Assembly (NCBI GenBank): GCA_963971425.1
Contig: OZ020518.1
Coordinates: forward strand, 10,085,989-10,149,988
DNA from: Bryoerythrophyllum caledonicum
Lineage: Eukaryota; Streptophyta; Bryopsida; Pottiales; Pottiaceae
Direction of reading: 5' to 3'
DNA: 64,000 nucleotides
Part shown: piece by piece, positions 22,034-32,995 of the stretch
Position numbering within the stretch: position 1 is the first letter of the stretch
How the letters are laid out: each line of letters starts with the position of its first letter
Translations under genes and position numbers: made by a program
Notes under the pieces: generated by a model
What the model saw: only the letters and a program-made list of their open reading frames with translations
Database searches by the model: none
Told to the model about the DNA's origin: nothing

Positions 22034-24557
22034 TGCTAGACGCAAGCACCCAGAGCAGGATTCCGATAACCTCACAGCGCGAAAAATCGCTCAGATTCCT
22101 CGGATCACACCTTAATCAGCTCTAGACAAGGGCTTCTCACACAGCTCTCACAACAAAGAAAAATTCCTCAGATTGCTCTGATCTCACAAGCAGCAGGCAT
22201 CCATAGCTCTAAACAAGTATAATTTCTACCACCTCACAACACGAAAAACTTCTCACATTGCTACGAGTGTCTTCAGATTTCACACCAAAAAGCATCCACA
22301 GCTCCAGACAAATATTTCTCAAACCTCTCGCCGTTACAAAACGTTTGGCGAGGGGAGGCGGTCACCACCAACAGCACACTCGAAGCACAAGACAGCGACA
22401 TCCAGGGAAGTGCCGTGACCCGTTTCTCTCCTGTCTTTTCACAACACCTTCCCTGTAATAACAGAAGTCAGTCCGCGTCCGGTGAGCCCGCGCCCATTGA
22501 CCTTTGCGGCCAACAGATAACTTACAGGGCGTCAAGACTTTGTCCATCGGTAAGCCCGCGGCCATTAGGTCAACGGTCATAGGCATGACATTTGTGAAGA
22601 ATTAGGTGCACTTCTTGATCTCCTATGAATCTTTGGCATCCAGCTTCAATTTGGGGATGGATTCCCAATGAAGAGAGTTCAAATGCAAGTGGAGGCATGG
22701 AGACTGGGAAGTGAAGAAGGGCGTGGGAGAGGCGGGGCCGAGCTGAAACAAGATGTGATCTAGCCCGGGCCGGCATGCATGGCATTTGTGAAGAATTAGG
22801 TGCTCTTCTTCTCTTTGTCTTGCGAGGGTTTTAAAGTTTGCAGCGGTTGTCCTTAGAGTAAGCCCACGGCCATCCGGCCACCGGTCTCAGGTCAAGTAAG
22901 TGAGGGCGTTTCCACGCACTAGTATCACTTTCCTCTTCAGTTTCAAGGATTGCTTGGACATCATACTGAAACCTTTTTGCAACCTTTTTACATGTGAAAA
23001 ATGAAATCTGCTAGTCGGCATTGAAGCAAGGAAAGATGTGGTCGAATCCCAACCATAGTTGCAATGTCTATGGATTAGGGCTCTTCTTCACCTCAACCCA
23101 TATCTGATAAGAGTAGTGCTCAAATATCTAATTTAATGAAACGTGTTTCATTGCAACTATGATTCCTAGATATGCACTGGCAATTGAGATGGGCCTATTT
23201 ATGCGAAAGGAAACTCAAAATACAGCATCATAATTTGACATCAACATGCATGATCAACATACAACATCATAATTTGACATCAAAATGCATGACCCAAAAA
23301 GCACAACCTCTTTGAACGAGCATCGAGATGTCAGGAACTTTGGCGGCATTTCACAATCTTTGGTGGAGAATGATGTCCAAAGTCCATAGATTTTAGAGAC
23401 ATACTCTCCGTCAAAGTTTATGAAATGCCGCAAAAGTTCCAAATATCTCCATGAGACCAAGTTTCATAAAATTCATATCAAGTCGAGCACAAGAGTTGCT
23501 GTCCAAGGAAGAAAGTACAGCATATCTCGTTTCGACGTCAAAGTTGCTACTTTGTCGTCAAAGCACAAGTTGGAAGGTTTCTTGTGTATTTGAACGAAGC
23601 GAGTCAAAGACCGGAGACGGAGTTGCTTGTTCAGATTGCATGAAATCCATTAGGTTGTGAAGTTTGAAGTTTTGATTTGCGCACACATTACATGAACACT
23701 CTGCAAAAATTAGATCATGATTTGGAGTTATAGAACTCATGGAGAAGGCAAGAACACAACACAAAATACATCAAATACACTAAAATACAATGAATATACC
23801 ATGCCGCATACTATGTTGTATTTCATACACGTGCAAAATGATTTTGGTCTTCAATTTTGGTTGAAATTTGTCTTTAAGAGATTCTTCATTGTTTTGAGAT
23901 TGTTGCTCTCTCATTGCATACAAAACTTCCATTTTAATTCGTATTAGTTTGGTACATTTTTGTATACAATGAAGTAGACAAAAGTAAAAAAAAATCATCA
24001 ATAATCATGTATAAATGTTTTCTTCACATACGGTATGTCAATGCAAAGCTATCAACCTAGTGCACATGTGAACCTCTTTTATTCAAAGAACAAAAAATCT
24101 TGCAAGAATCTATAGGTGGATAAAGTAGTATACCCTCCAAAGTCCACAATTTTGATTACCAATATACGTTTAAACACTATAATCTAATCCATCAACGGTT
24201 GGATGTTGTGCAAAGTTTCCCCAAAGTTTAAGTCATGGTTTGAGTTTGATTTTGTAAGTTTGGGTACTAAAATTAGGCATAATTCTATTTCCATGAAAGT
24301 TAGTTCAAAGAAAAAAATCAGGACATATCTTGGTTTTGGAGAAACATGACCCTGGCGCAAAAGGGTTACTGAAAATGATCGGGTCATTGTCATGGATTAT
24401 TGTTTTTAACCCAATGCACTATGCATGTTGCAAATGGTAATCAGGAAGGAGTGGTGAATTTAGGTTAGTTCTACCACACTTCACTTCACATTCTTCCATC
24501 TGATCGACATCAACTTACAACCTGATTAGGCTGATTTGCAGGAGCTACAAATAGGCT
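22034..24557. other. F-box 5' region, then spacer with dispersed repeats
   Basis: 22034-22350 is the shared F-box upstream region. 22485-22620 is a copy of the 3.05-3.19 kb repeat and 22775-22885 a shorter relative. 23127-23200 shares GAAACGTGTTTCATTGCAAC with 44440. The remainder is AT-rich with no credible frame. Confidence 0.6.
22485..22620. repeat. Dispersed repeat, copy of 3048-3190
   Basis: Nearly identical to the 3.1-kb copy, with a small insertion (GGGCGTCAAGAC) in the middle. It begins right after a GC-rich step, as the other copy does. Confidence 0.85.
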
Positions 24558-24566
24558 GGATGCGTC
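24558..24566. repeat. Left target-site duplication of the MULE (GGATGCGTC)
   Basis: The nine bases GGATGCGTC are repeated exactly at 36398-36406, immediately outside the inverted termini. Nine-base duplications are the Mutator hallmark. Confidence 0.95.
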
Positions 24567-25186
24567 CCCGGTCACTACAGTCAATCCGGGTTTGCGGTGT
24601 CAGGGCCCGGTTTTAGTCCTGACACCACGAAGAGCGGCCCTTCTCCCCAAGCGCCTTTTCGCCTCCATGCGCCCTTCTTCGCAATATAACGTTCACTTTC
24701 GCCCACAATTTTTTCGCCCTGCCCGCATCCCTTATCGGCATTCTCGCCGATAGCCCCTTCTCCCCCCGCCACGTGTACTCCAGAATGACTCGTCTTTCTC
24801 GGCGGCTGTGAAGGCGAAGTGTCATCCACATCGTTTCGTACGGCGCCGTCTTTCGCACCATCATTGTGCGAGAAGGGGAGTGCTTGTCTGCGCATGAATG
24901 GAGTTTCTTGATCTCAATCTCCCCATACAGGTCAGGTCTGTTGGGAATTCTAGCGAGACGGCGCCACCAACCGTTGCCGATAATGGGGCAGAAAGGAGGA
25001 AATGGGGGCATCAAGGGAGAAAGAAACCGGTTGGCGTGCATGAGAAGGGGGTGGAGGACCTTGATGCCGCGTTTAGGGAATTGTATCGCATGCAGACTAC
25101 CTGAAGAAACATGCTGACAAGGTTCTTCAGTTGCGCAATTCGAAGAGGAAGCAATCCAAGCTTATCGCCTACATTCTCAGGGATAG
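24567..25186 (+). repeat. Left TIR of the MULE
   Basis: Matches the inverse of 35640-36397 with scattered differences. It lacks about 100 bases present in the right TIR (35670-35772), joined here near 25142. It includes an ATG at 24898 that starts the same N-terminal peptide as the transposase (MEFLDLNLPIQ). This left copy is open only to 25104 (stop TGA). Confidence 0.9.
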
Positions 25187-27654
25187 AAGGAGGAGGCTAC
25201 TCGGTTTAGGGTTGGTTAGGCGTTCATCATGACCATCAACGTAAAACCCTAATACAGTCATGGCAAAGTTGCGTGTGGAGGCACCATTTCCCGCACCTTC
25301 GAACTGTGTTTTTTGCCATCTAATGATATATCCAGGAAGTTCAAGCTCTGTGTCAGCGATCGCTCCTGCAAAATCTTGAAATCGCCGACTCATCTTTTCG
25401 GTAAGTTTCCTGCCCTTCTTGCTTTCTATTTCATTCCATTTCGGTAAGTTCTCTGTCATCCTTTCTTTCCATTTCTTTTCGGTTTAGGGTCCCTATCCTT
25501 CTTTCATTCTATTTCAAATGTGGGGCGTTGGAAAATAAGCTGTGTGAAGATGTAGGAAATTTTGCAAAGCGTCCACGTTTAGGGTTTCAGGGTTTTAGGG
25601 TTCCCGATAATCGTTTCGGGCGATAAGGTTTCATGTTCGGCAATGTCCTACCTCGCAGGACCGTAAAAATGCCGAAGCGGCCGGGGTGTTTCTGCAAGCC
25701 ATTATTTGATGAGATCCCGTTGGAGAACATGAAAGGGATTCCGCCCACCTACAACGAAGAAACGGGGAGGATCGAGCAGCTATTTGTGATTGAGAAGGAC
25801 CACATTTGGCGCCATAGCTCAGAGGTGATGGAGGCGAGGGCCCTTATCCTGGAGCTGCATGGACCGGACTCGCCCATCGTACCGGCTGGACAAACCGGCC
25901 CCAAGCAGATACTATGCATACATTGCAACACGACGCACTAGAAGCACATGTTCAACCTCCACCACAACCATGCATTGTGCGAAGGGAAGGGGAAGGTAGG
26001 CGTGAAGATGCGGTCGTAACCCAATTTGGGAGTCAGGGATGTGGCAAACTTTGTGGCACGACTTCGGGATTGCGGGTCGGAAGAAGAAGCCATTGAGGTT
26101 TTCGACACCATAGAGCCAATAGCCACAAAGAAGAGGCCGAGGTAGACTGCCGATAATCAGGAGGAATTGATCAGTCTAGTCCCAAATAAGCGCGGCAAGA
26201 GGGTTGCATAGGCGGCAGAGGAGAACCGTCCACAGAAGCGTACCGCGGCGCCTTCACGGAAAAGGCCTCCGCCCCTGAAAGCCGAGTCCAGTGACGATAC
26301 TTCTTTGTCGGCAGAGTCGGGAGGAGATCTCAATACAGATCATGAAGCCGATAACGTAGGCACTCTAGCTGTTTACGGCGATAAGGACGTTCTTCGACCC
26401 GGAGATGATGCCTCCAGGAATTTTGCTGCCAATAACCCGGTATCCAGGGTCCGGAAGCCCGCACTCGCACCGAAGAGAGAGAGCAATTCCTCCATCGTGC
26501 ACCGGAAGTCTGAGCCTGCGGAGCAGGCTGTACCGAAGAAGAAGGTGATAAAAGCTGAAGAAGCCAGGAAGAAGGCAAGATTTGAAGAGTCCACGAAGAA
26601 GACAAAAGCTCTCAATCCCCCGGTAGTGGCAAAAAGGCTTACGGGAATGTCTGTGGACAAGAGCGCTGCGGCGATAAGGCCTCGAGCCCTGGAGGCTGCA
26701 TAGAGGTTGACAGAGACCAGTATTGCCGAGAGACCTTCCGACTCTTACATTGGCTCGCCGATAACCTCGGCCCAGATGGACTTTCGGCAGCCGCTGACAA
26801 TGGCCACGATACTTCATGCAGGCTCTGATGAAGGTGCGAATCCTGATAAGCACCTCATTCTGCCGGTCAAAGGTAGAAGAGAGCAAGATTTGGAGTTGGA
26901 GAGGGCCGAAATGATACGGCAAGCACAGGAGGATGCTGAGCGCATTTTCCTGCTTCGGAGGGTGCTCTCTCCCCAAAGGAAGGTACCGATAATGCCGTTG
27001 TACCTACTCCTCAAGCATGGTCTGCTCGACAGTATCACGATAGACAGTTTGAAGAACGAAGATGAGTTGTTGAAATACGTCTTGGGTATGGTGGAGTTTG
27101 GAGGCCACCAGGGCAGGTTCTACCAGGCTCTCGGTGCCTGCTTTTCCGAAGGGGTCGGCTTCGCCGATAACGAGGTTTCGCTTCCACAACTGACAACCCT
27201 TTGCAACCTGGCAAAGAATCACGATGGCGGTGCGTCGCAAGAGCTTTGGAAAGATGCAGTGATGGGAACGTGGGCATACATGACGCACGAGAAGGAGTGC
27301 GACGAGTATGTAGCTAGGCATACAGGCGAGGCGGAGACCACAAAGCGGTTAAGGGAGAGGTTAGCCTGCAACGAGATTCGGAAATTTGATGTTGAAAGGG
27401 CGGTGGAGAGAGAGGCTATTCAGTGGGACTTCAACAACCTCTTCGGGTATTGCGCGATGAACGAAATTCTTTGACCATTGCTACACCCATTGCCGTGGAT
27501 GTACAACATTGACGAGGCTCGAGAGGTCGTGCAGCGTCTAGCGCGGACCAGAATCGAGAGTGTCCCGTCGCCGGCTCTAGCTATGCTGTTGAAGTGTTAC
27601 TTCATTTGCAACGGGCTTTCTCGGGTGTAAGTTTTTTCTTCTCGCCACAGACTT

Positions 27655-27820
27655 GTCTCTTATCGTGTCTTCTTGTCCCTTATCGTCTCTTATCGTCCCT
27701 TATCGTCCCTTATCGTCCCTTATCGTCCCTTATCGTCCCTTATCGTCCCTTATTGTCCCTTATCGTCCCTTATCGTCCCTTATCGTCCCTTATCGTCTCT
27801 TATCGTCCCTTATCGGTTGA
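27655..27820. repeat. 10-bp minisatellite (CCCTTATCGT) inside a MULE intron
   Basis: About 14-16 units of CCCTTATCGT/CTCTTATCGT, nearly perfect. It lies between the GTAAGT donor at 27628 and the TTTTTCAG acceptor at 27841, so it would be spliced out. The unit contains TTATCG, the complement of the CGATAA motif scattered through the element. Confidence 0.95.
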
Positions 27821-29039
27821 CATGACTCCGTTGTTTTTCAGGGGCCGGAATATGTGCAACCCTAGCGTAATCCCCGGACCTGCCAGCATTGCTATGTACG
27901 TCGATGCTCCAGAGACAAATTGGGATGGGCCGTCTCAAATATACGAAGTTCTGAGTCCCTTCCTCTTCGGAAGGGACGCATCCGAACAGCACCTCTCGAT
28001 AACGCAGGTGTTCTTGCGGCTCCGCGACAATAAGCACGGCGAGCGAGATTCTGTTTCAAGCTTCATCGCAATGGTCCACGCTCGCACTGTCGTGGACACG
28101 GCAAGGAGTCACCCAGAGGACTTCGTTTGACACTGGTGTGCTGCCGATAAGGGTACCTACGAACACTGGGATACCCTGGACGAGAACTGCTTGGCGAGGG
28201 AGGATCTGGACTTCATGTATGCCGGCTTCGTTCCACGTAAGATTTATCCGATAACCCCGTCATTCATCTAACTGTTTTCTTCCTCATTTTTGGTTTTTCT
28301 GTTATTTCCATGTGTCTAAACGATAAGCCTTTTGCAGCCACTGTAGATCCTACCTGGGCACGCGAAAGGGAACTTGTAGAGGCAGATTGCAAGAACCCTG
28401 TGTCGCGTCTGGTGACGACAGAATGGGATCGACGAGAAGGGCATCCAGTGACAGCGCATGACGAAATGAGGCGGAAGACATCTACCCGAACAAGGGACCT
28501 CGAGGGTGCAGATGCCCTTCTTCACATGGACGAGGGAACCTCAAATGAATTCCGCGTCCAGAATCGGTACCCGAGGAGTAACGACGACGTAGGATTCTCC
28601 GATAAGGGTCTGGACGAAGTTACGGAGGAAGCACAAGAGCACCCTAGCGATGAAATACTTTAGGGAGGTATTCCCGATACACTCTAGGAAGAGCCCGCTA
28701 CTACAGCGGTGAAGTCACCGGTGAGTCCCGCCGACAACCCACCAGTGACGGAGTTTTCGTGGACGCAAGCAATGAATGACCATACCCTCGGCATTGCGGA
28801 GTCTTCACAGTCGCCGGTGGAGCTAACTCAATTCGACACCCCGGGTGATGATGTTATACACAGGGGTTCGGGGGAGACGGAACATAGCATGCAACCCCAG
28901 CGTCTATCGTTCCCTCTGTCGAGTCAAGGTATTGAAAACCTGGACTCTACTAACAGTCCCCCGGTGGTTCCCGAGGAGCCTTGCGTGACACCCTTGGAAA
29001 ATCATCCAATCTCAAAGAAGGCTCTCTCTTCGGACTCCA

Positions 29040-29330
29040 ATTACGCTTCTCCGCCAGGGCCTGATAACCCTACTCCTCCGCCAGAGCCCGAGAACCCTGC
29101 TAGCCCGCTAGAGCCCCATAACCATGCCAGTCCGCCAGAACCCGTTAAGCCTGCTTCAGCGCCAGATCATGATGGCCCTGTTCTAATATCTGAGCCCGAT
29201 AACCATGCTCCTCCGTCAGAGCCTGATAACCCTGCTCCTTCGCCAGAGCTCAATATGCATGCTCCTTCGCCAGGACCCGTTCAGCCTGCTCCTCCGCCAG
29301 AGCCCGATAACCCTTCTCCAAAGGAGATGA
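29040..29330 (+). repeat. Pro/Glu-rich ~33-bp coding repeat
   Basis: Imperfect 11-residue repeats built on PPEP-x-NPA-S/P within the accessory gene. Several units encode PDN with CCCGATAAC, so the element-wide motif also appears in this coding repeat. Confidence 0.7.
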
Positions 29331-29551
29331 ATCCCGAGGAGATCAGATTGGCATTGCGTTTTATCAAGGAAGCACAGGAATCGCAATTGACCAGTATTTG
29401 GGTTTATCCTAGACTCAAAGAGCGTGTTCAGAACGATATTAGGGCAAAACAAAAGGCGGCATTGTCGGGTAGAGAGGAGCGCGCTTTGAGAATACGCGAG
29501 GTATCTGGCTGCGACTTCTTACAGTCTGCTACGGAGTTCTGTCAAATCTCG

Positions 29552-29605
29552 TAATCTTCGGTCTTCAGTCTCCAGTCTTCAGTCTTCAGTCTTCAGTCTT
29601 CAAAC
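29552..29605. repeat. Short tandem repeat (CTTCAGTCT)
   Basis: About five 7-9 base units CTTCAGT / CTCCAGT directly after the stop codon of the accessory gene. They mark the left edge of the segment that lacks the CGATAA motif. Confidence 0.8.
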
Positions 29606-31350
29606 TCCTTCCCGTTGGCCTATCATGTGGTGGCTCTAAAGGGTTAAGGATAAAGGTGGGTGATAAGAAACCACGGCCTCGGACGGGTAAAACGGGACGG
29701 CTAGACCACAAGCTGAAACCGTCCAAAACATTGGCTCTAAAATTCAAACCCACGGTGACCAGCAAACGTGCCTCACCGGTCGGAACGACATAAACACGAC
29801 CGTGTGGGCAATTAACCCCACTTCGCCGCAACAAAGTTTACAAGAACAGAATTGAAATACAACTAGCCTCCAAAGTTGGCTTGGAATCATAAAAAAAGAA
29901 ATCAGACCACAAGCGACAACACACTTGTCTCCATCTTCTCTTCTCTACAAGCCTCAATTCTTCAATTCCTCCATCCTTCAACTCCAAAGTCTTCAAGTGT
30001 TCAAAAACACTAAGAAACTCAAAAGAAGTGTTCAAAAACACAATGGAAAAGTTTCACCAAAGCTGTAACCTTCAAACAAGTGACACAGATGACTCAAAAT
30101 TTTAAATACTAAGTGTAATAGCTCTCTGGAAAGCTAATTCATACAACAAACACTCCTCTAAATTTCAAGTCAATCTAAACTACTGTCCGAAAGTTATACG
30201 AGTTCAAAGTTTTGCCCTCTAGATATTCAATCGCTCATAACTTCTTCTCTAAAACTCCAAATCTCAATTGTAATAATTTTTTGAAGAGCTATGACCATGG
30301 TTTACGCACCTTTAAATTCTCAAACAATTCTAAACTACTGTCCAAAAGTTATGGACAATCAAAGTTCTGCCTACCCCTATTCATTCAGATCTCTATAACT
30401 TTTTGCTCACAACTCCAAATCTCAATTGTAATATCTTTTTATAAAGCTAAGATAGAGATGCACAGTTCCTCAGAAGCTCAAATCAAATTGAGAACTACAA
30501 AAAAAGTTCTGGTTCCTCGAAACCTCTGCCCCTCAATGGATGGCCTCGGGTTTTCACAGAATTAAAACCTCAATAACTTTTTCTCTACAATTCCGAATTC
30601 AAAATTTAAAACGAGTATGGAAAGCTCTTGAAACAAGGAATAAGATCACAAATTTTCAATTCCATACAATATAAGCTCAACGAGTTACACACAGTCAAAG
30701 TTCTGCTCCAAACCCTTGCTCTCTCACCCGCACACACACACTCACTAAGGAATCTTCCCCCTAACTTTTTCCACCTCAAGTGGACGTGGGCACTCCAGCC
30801 CATGTCACCCAATCCAAAGTACCCCACAAGGTACTTCATTACTTTCTTATCCTTTCCACTTTCAACCACATAAAATCCACTAGTCTTTTATTTATTGGAA
30901 GACGAAAAACTTAGACCCTCCAACCAACAAGATAAGTAAAATAAAAAAAAAAACTAAATAAAAAAAAATTAATCGTAAGATAGCTGATGGTACGGACGTA
31001 TAAAGGTGTTGATTCGCACAATCTGATCGCCAAGTCGTGGACTTGGTTGGCTGGAAATGTCGTGGTCAGTGGTCGCCGCCGGTCCGGGTTCGAACCCGAT
31101 CGAGCCCGTCGAGTGGTTGGGCGGCCCACGGCTTGGCTCGCTAGTGAGGCAGGAAAAATACCAGTTAACCGGCTACCTACCCCCCTGAGCAGTGACAAGA
31201 GCGGTGCAGCACCTACATGCTAACACTTGCCCAAATCCTGAAACCGTGGTTCTCACCACGACCAATCCTTTTTACCTCATCTAACCGCTAGCTGTAATCA
31301 AAACATATCCACACTGGTATTAATATCTACATGATAGAAGAATTTCCATC
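29606..31350. mobile_element. Probable nested insertion in the MULE
   Basis: Unlike the rest of the MULE this stretch is AT-rich, has no MULE-type frame and lacks CGATAA. It contains three or four imperfect ~150-base repeats (CATAACTTCTTCTCTAAAAC, CTCCAAATCTCAATTGTAAT, phrases such as CAAAGTTCTGCC) at about 30176, 30333 and 30570. Around 30938-30970 is an A-rich tract, followed by a GC-richer part with a palindromic GGTTCGAACC at 31088. I could not find target duplications, so the edges are approximate. Confidence 0.5.
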
Positions 31351-31368
31351 AGGACATCGTATACGTAC

Positions 31369-32616
31369 ATGTTGGGGGAGAATCGCGGAGTATGTACTTC
31401 AGACGGTGTTTCTTGGGAGAAAGAGCGCTCGCTCTACTACGAAGCCGAAGAGCATGATGCATCCACGATAGAGAAGAACCTCGAAATTATTGTGGAGGAC
31501 CTAAAACTCAGGTAAATGTCGTCATCTATGTTATCGTGTTCTCCGACACCTGTTGTTTATCGATACTTGTTGTCTAACATCCCCTTTCTTCTGAATTGCA
31601 GGCCTCGTTTTATTCACCCGAAGGACCTGACTGGAGGTATGAGGTTTTTCGGTCCAGACCTTCGGCAAGCCATGGATGTCTCACTTGCACTACAACACTG
31701 GCATTGCGTGCTAAAAGACAAGCGGGAAATGGAAGGCACATTTCTGGATTTCCTCCTTAGGCATATCGTCTACCGTACGAAGGAGCATGTCCGAATCCAG
31801 TATCATCACGCGCACAACTGGTTATCGGCGACGTTGCAATGCTATCTGGCGGATGAAGAGAAGGGCTGGGATGACATCGTGAGCTTTCTCAGCCGCTCGT
31901 TTCATACCACCACCAAGTTGCCGAATACCCTTATCGTCCCTTACCACAATAAGGATCACTGGAGCGTTTTCGTCATGGAGCAAAGGCGAACGTATCACCT
32001 AGACCCAGCGAAAGGTATGCACAAGGGTCGGGAAGTGGACAACTTTATCTTCCTTGTGCACATGGGATGGGCAAACGCGATGGGCGTGAGGATCGGATTG
32101 AGAAGTTGGCGAGAATGGCAGAGTCGTTCGCCGATAAGGTTGCCTCTGCCTAATCAGAAAGAAAGTTGGGAGTGTGGTTTCATGGCAGGCTTGGCCTTCT
32201 GGCAGTACCTTGTCGCACGTGGTGGGCGCAAAGAGGCGGAGGAGAAGACCGTGACAGGGACCAAATATCTAGACTGGGACGGGAAGAAGGTGTACCGATG
32301 GTTCATGCAAGCGCTCTATAGGGAGATTGTCGCACCGCTTCCGTTCCACGATGCCCTTAATCTATGTGGACAGGATACGATGGAGTTCGGAAGCGGAAGT
32401 CCGGACGTAGTTTTCGTGGAAGCCGGTACAAAGATGGCGAAGAAGAAGAAAGTCCCAATTCTCGGTATTTCAGAGACAGTGGGGGATCGTGATCTTCAGG
32501 GCTTCAACGTGCTCACAAACCCACCAATGACTTGAGGAAGGTGGAAGAAGTCAACCGCGCCAAAAAGCCCGAAAAAATCAAGAAAACCAAAGGGCACCAC
32601 CAAGATGAAGAAGTAG
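31369..32616 (+). pseudogene. MULE-borne Ulp1/SENP-like cysteine protease (C48), late stop
   Basis: Predicted to cleave SUMO-like or ubiquitin-like conjugates; its role in MULEs is unknown. Exon 1 starts at ATG 31369 (MLGENRGVC) and ends at donor GTAAAT 31512. Exon 2 starts after TTGCAG at 31602 (PRFIHPKDLTGG). The catalytic set is complete: His in KDHWSVFV (codon 31957), Asp in YHLDPAKG (32002), Gln in LPNQKESW and Cys in WECGFMAG (32173). A TGA at 32533, where CGA would restore Arg, cuts off a basic tail (KSPKKSRKPK) that otherwise ends at TAG 32614; the catalytic domain itself is uninterrupted, so this may still make a protease. The upstream exons may have been shared with the 25.6-29.5 kb gene. 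Confidence 0.75.
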
Positions 32617-32995
32617 GCGATAAGGGGGGGTTGTACACAAGCGATAGACTCCAGGAATTTGTACAGATTAATAGGATGCCAATGTTGTACATTTCATTCA
32701 TTGTAAATGACAAATTTTTCGATAGCGTACATAAACGGAATTTGAGACCTCCTTGCAGAGGCCTGTAAGCGGAACTTAAAATCCAGTCTTTACCGATTAT
32801 ATTGAATGTTGAGTTTTAACTTCATAACTAAAGAAATATCACTTGAATCACTGGAAATTTCAAGAGATGCATGAAACTTAATCTAAAAGCATCTTATTGG
32901 CAGTATTCCACCGATAAGATTACTAATGGTTATCAGCGTAGGTTTGCAGCTAAAATCCTGTGCCCTTTAAATTCAACCACATCGGAGCCGATAAC
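32617..32995. other. Intergenic spacer between the convergent MULE genes
   Basis: AT-rich, with CGATAA motifs at 32913 and 32989. It would contain both 3' ends. Confidence 0.6.

Larger units (their letters stand above)
25633..29554 (+). pseudogene. MULE accessory protein with zinc finger and Pro-rich repeats, several premature stops
   Basis: Plus-strand gene of unknown function inside the MULE. The frame runs from ATG 25633 (MPKRPGCFC at 25669 may be the real start) to a GTAAGT donor at 27628. Exon 2 begins after TTTTTCAG at 27841 and ends at GTAAGA 28237. Exon 3 begins after TTTTGCAG at 28337 and ends at TAA 29552. A possible zinc finger (CIHCNTTH, then KHMFNLHHNHALC) lies near 25905-25985. 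A conserved-looking domain spans 26940-28230, and a Pro/Glu/Asp-Asn repeat (PPEPDNPAP-like) 29040-29330. In-frame stops: 25939 TAG, 26017 TAA, 26143 TAG, 26209 TAG, 26701 TAG, 27472 TGA, 28128 TGA, 28661 TAG, 28685 TAG. It might originally have continued into the protease exons downstream. Confidence 0.65.

Noticed and set aside
27594..27840. Repetitive peptide (LIVPYRPLSS) at the start of the 27.6-28.1 kb frame
   Set aside because: It translates the 10-bp minisatellite, which lies between good donor and acceptor sites and is probably intronic.
31081..31105. GGTTCGAACC, a Pol III B-box-like site (tRNA or SINE)
   Set aside because: The decamer is its own reverse complement. No A box lies at the right distance on either strand and no cloverleaf can be drawn, so I do not call a tRNA or SINE.
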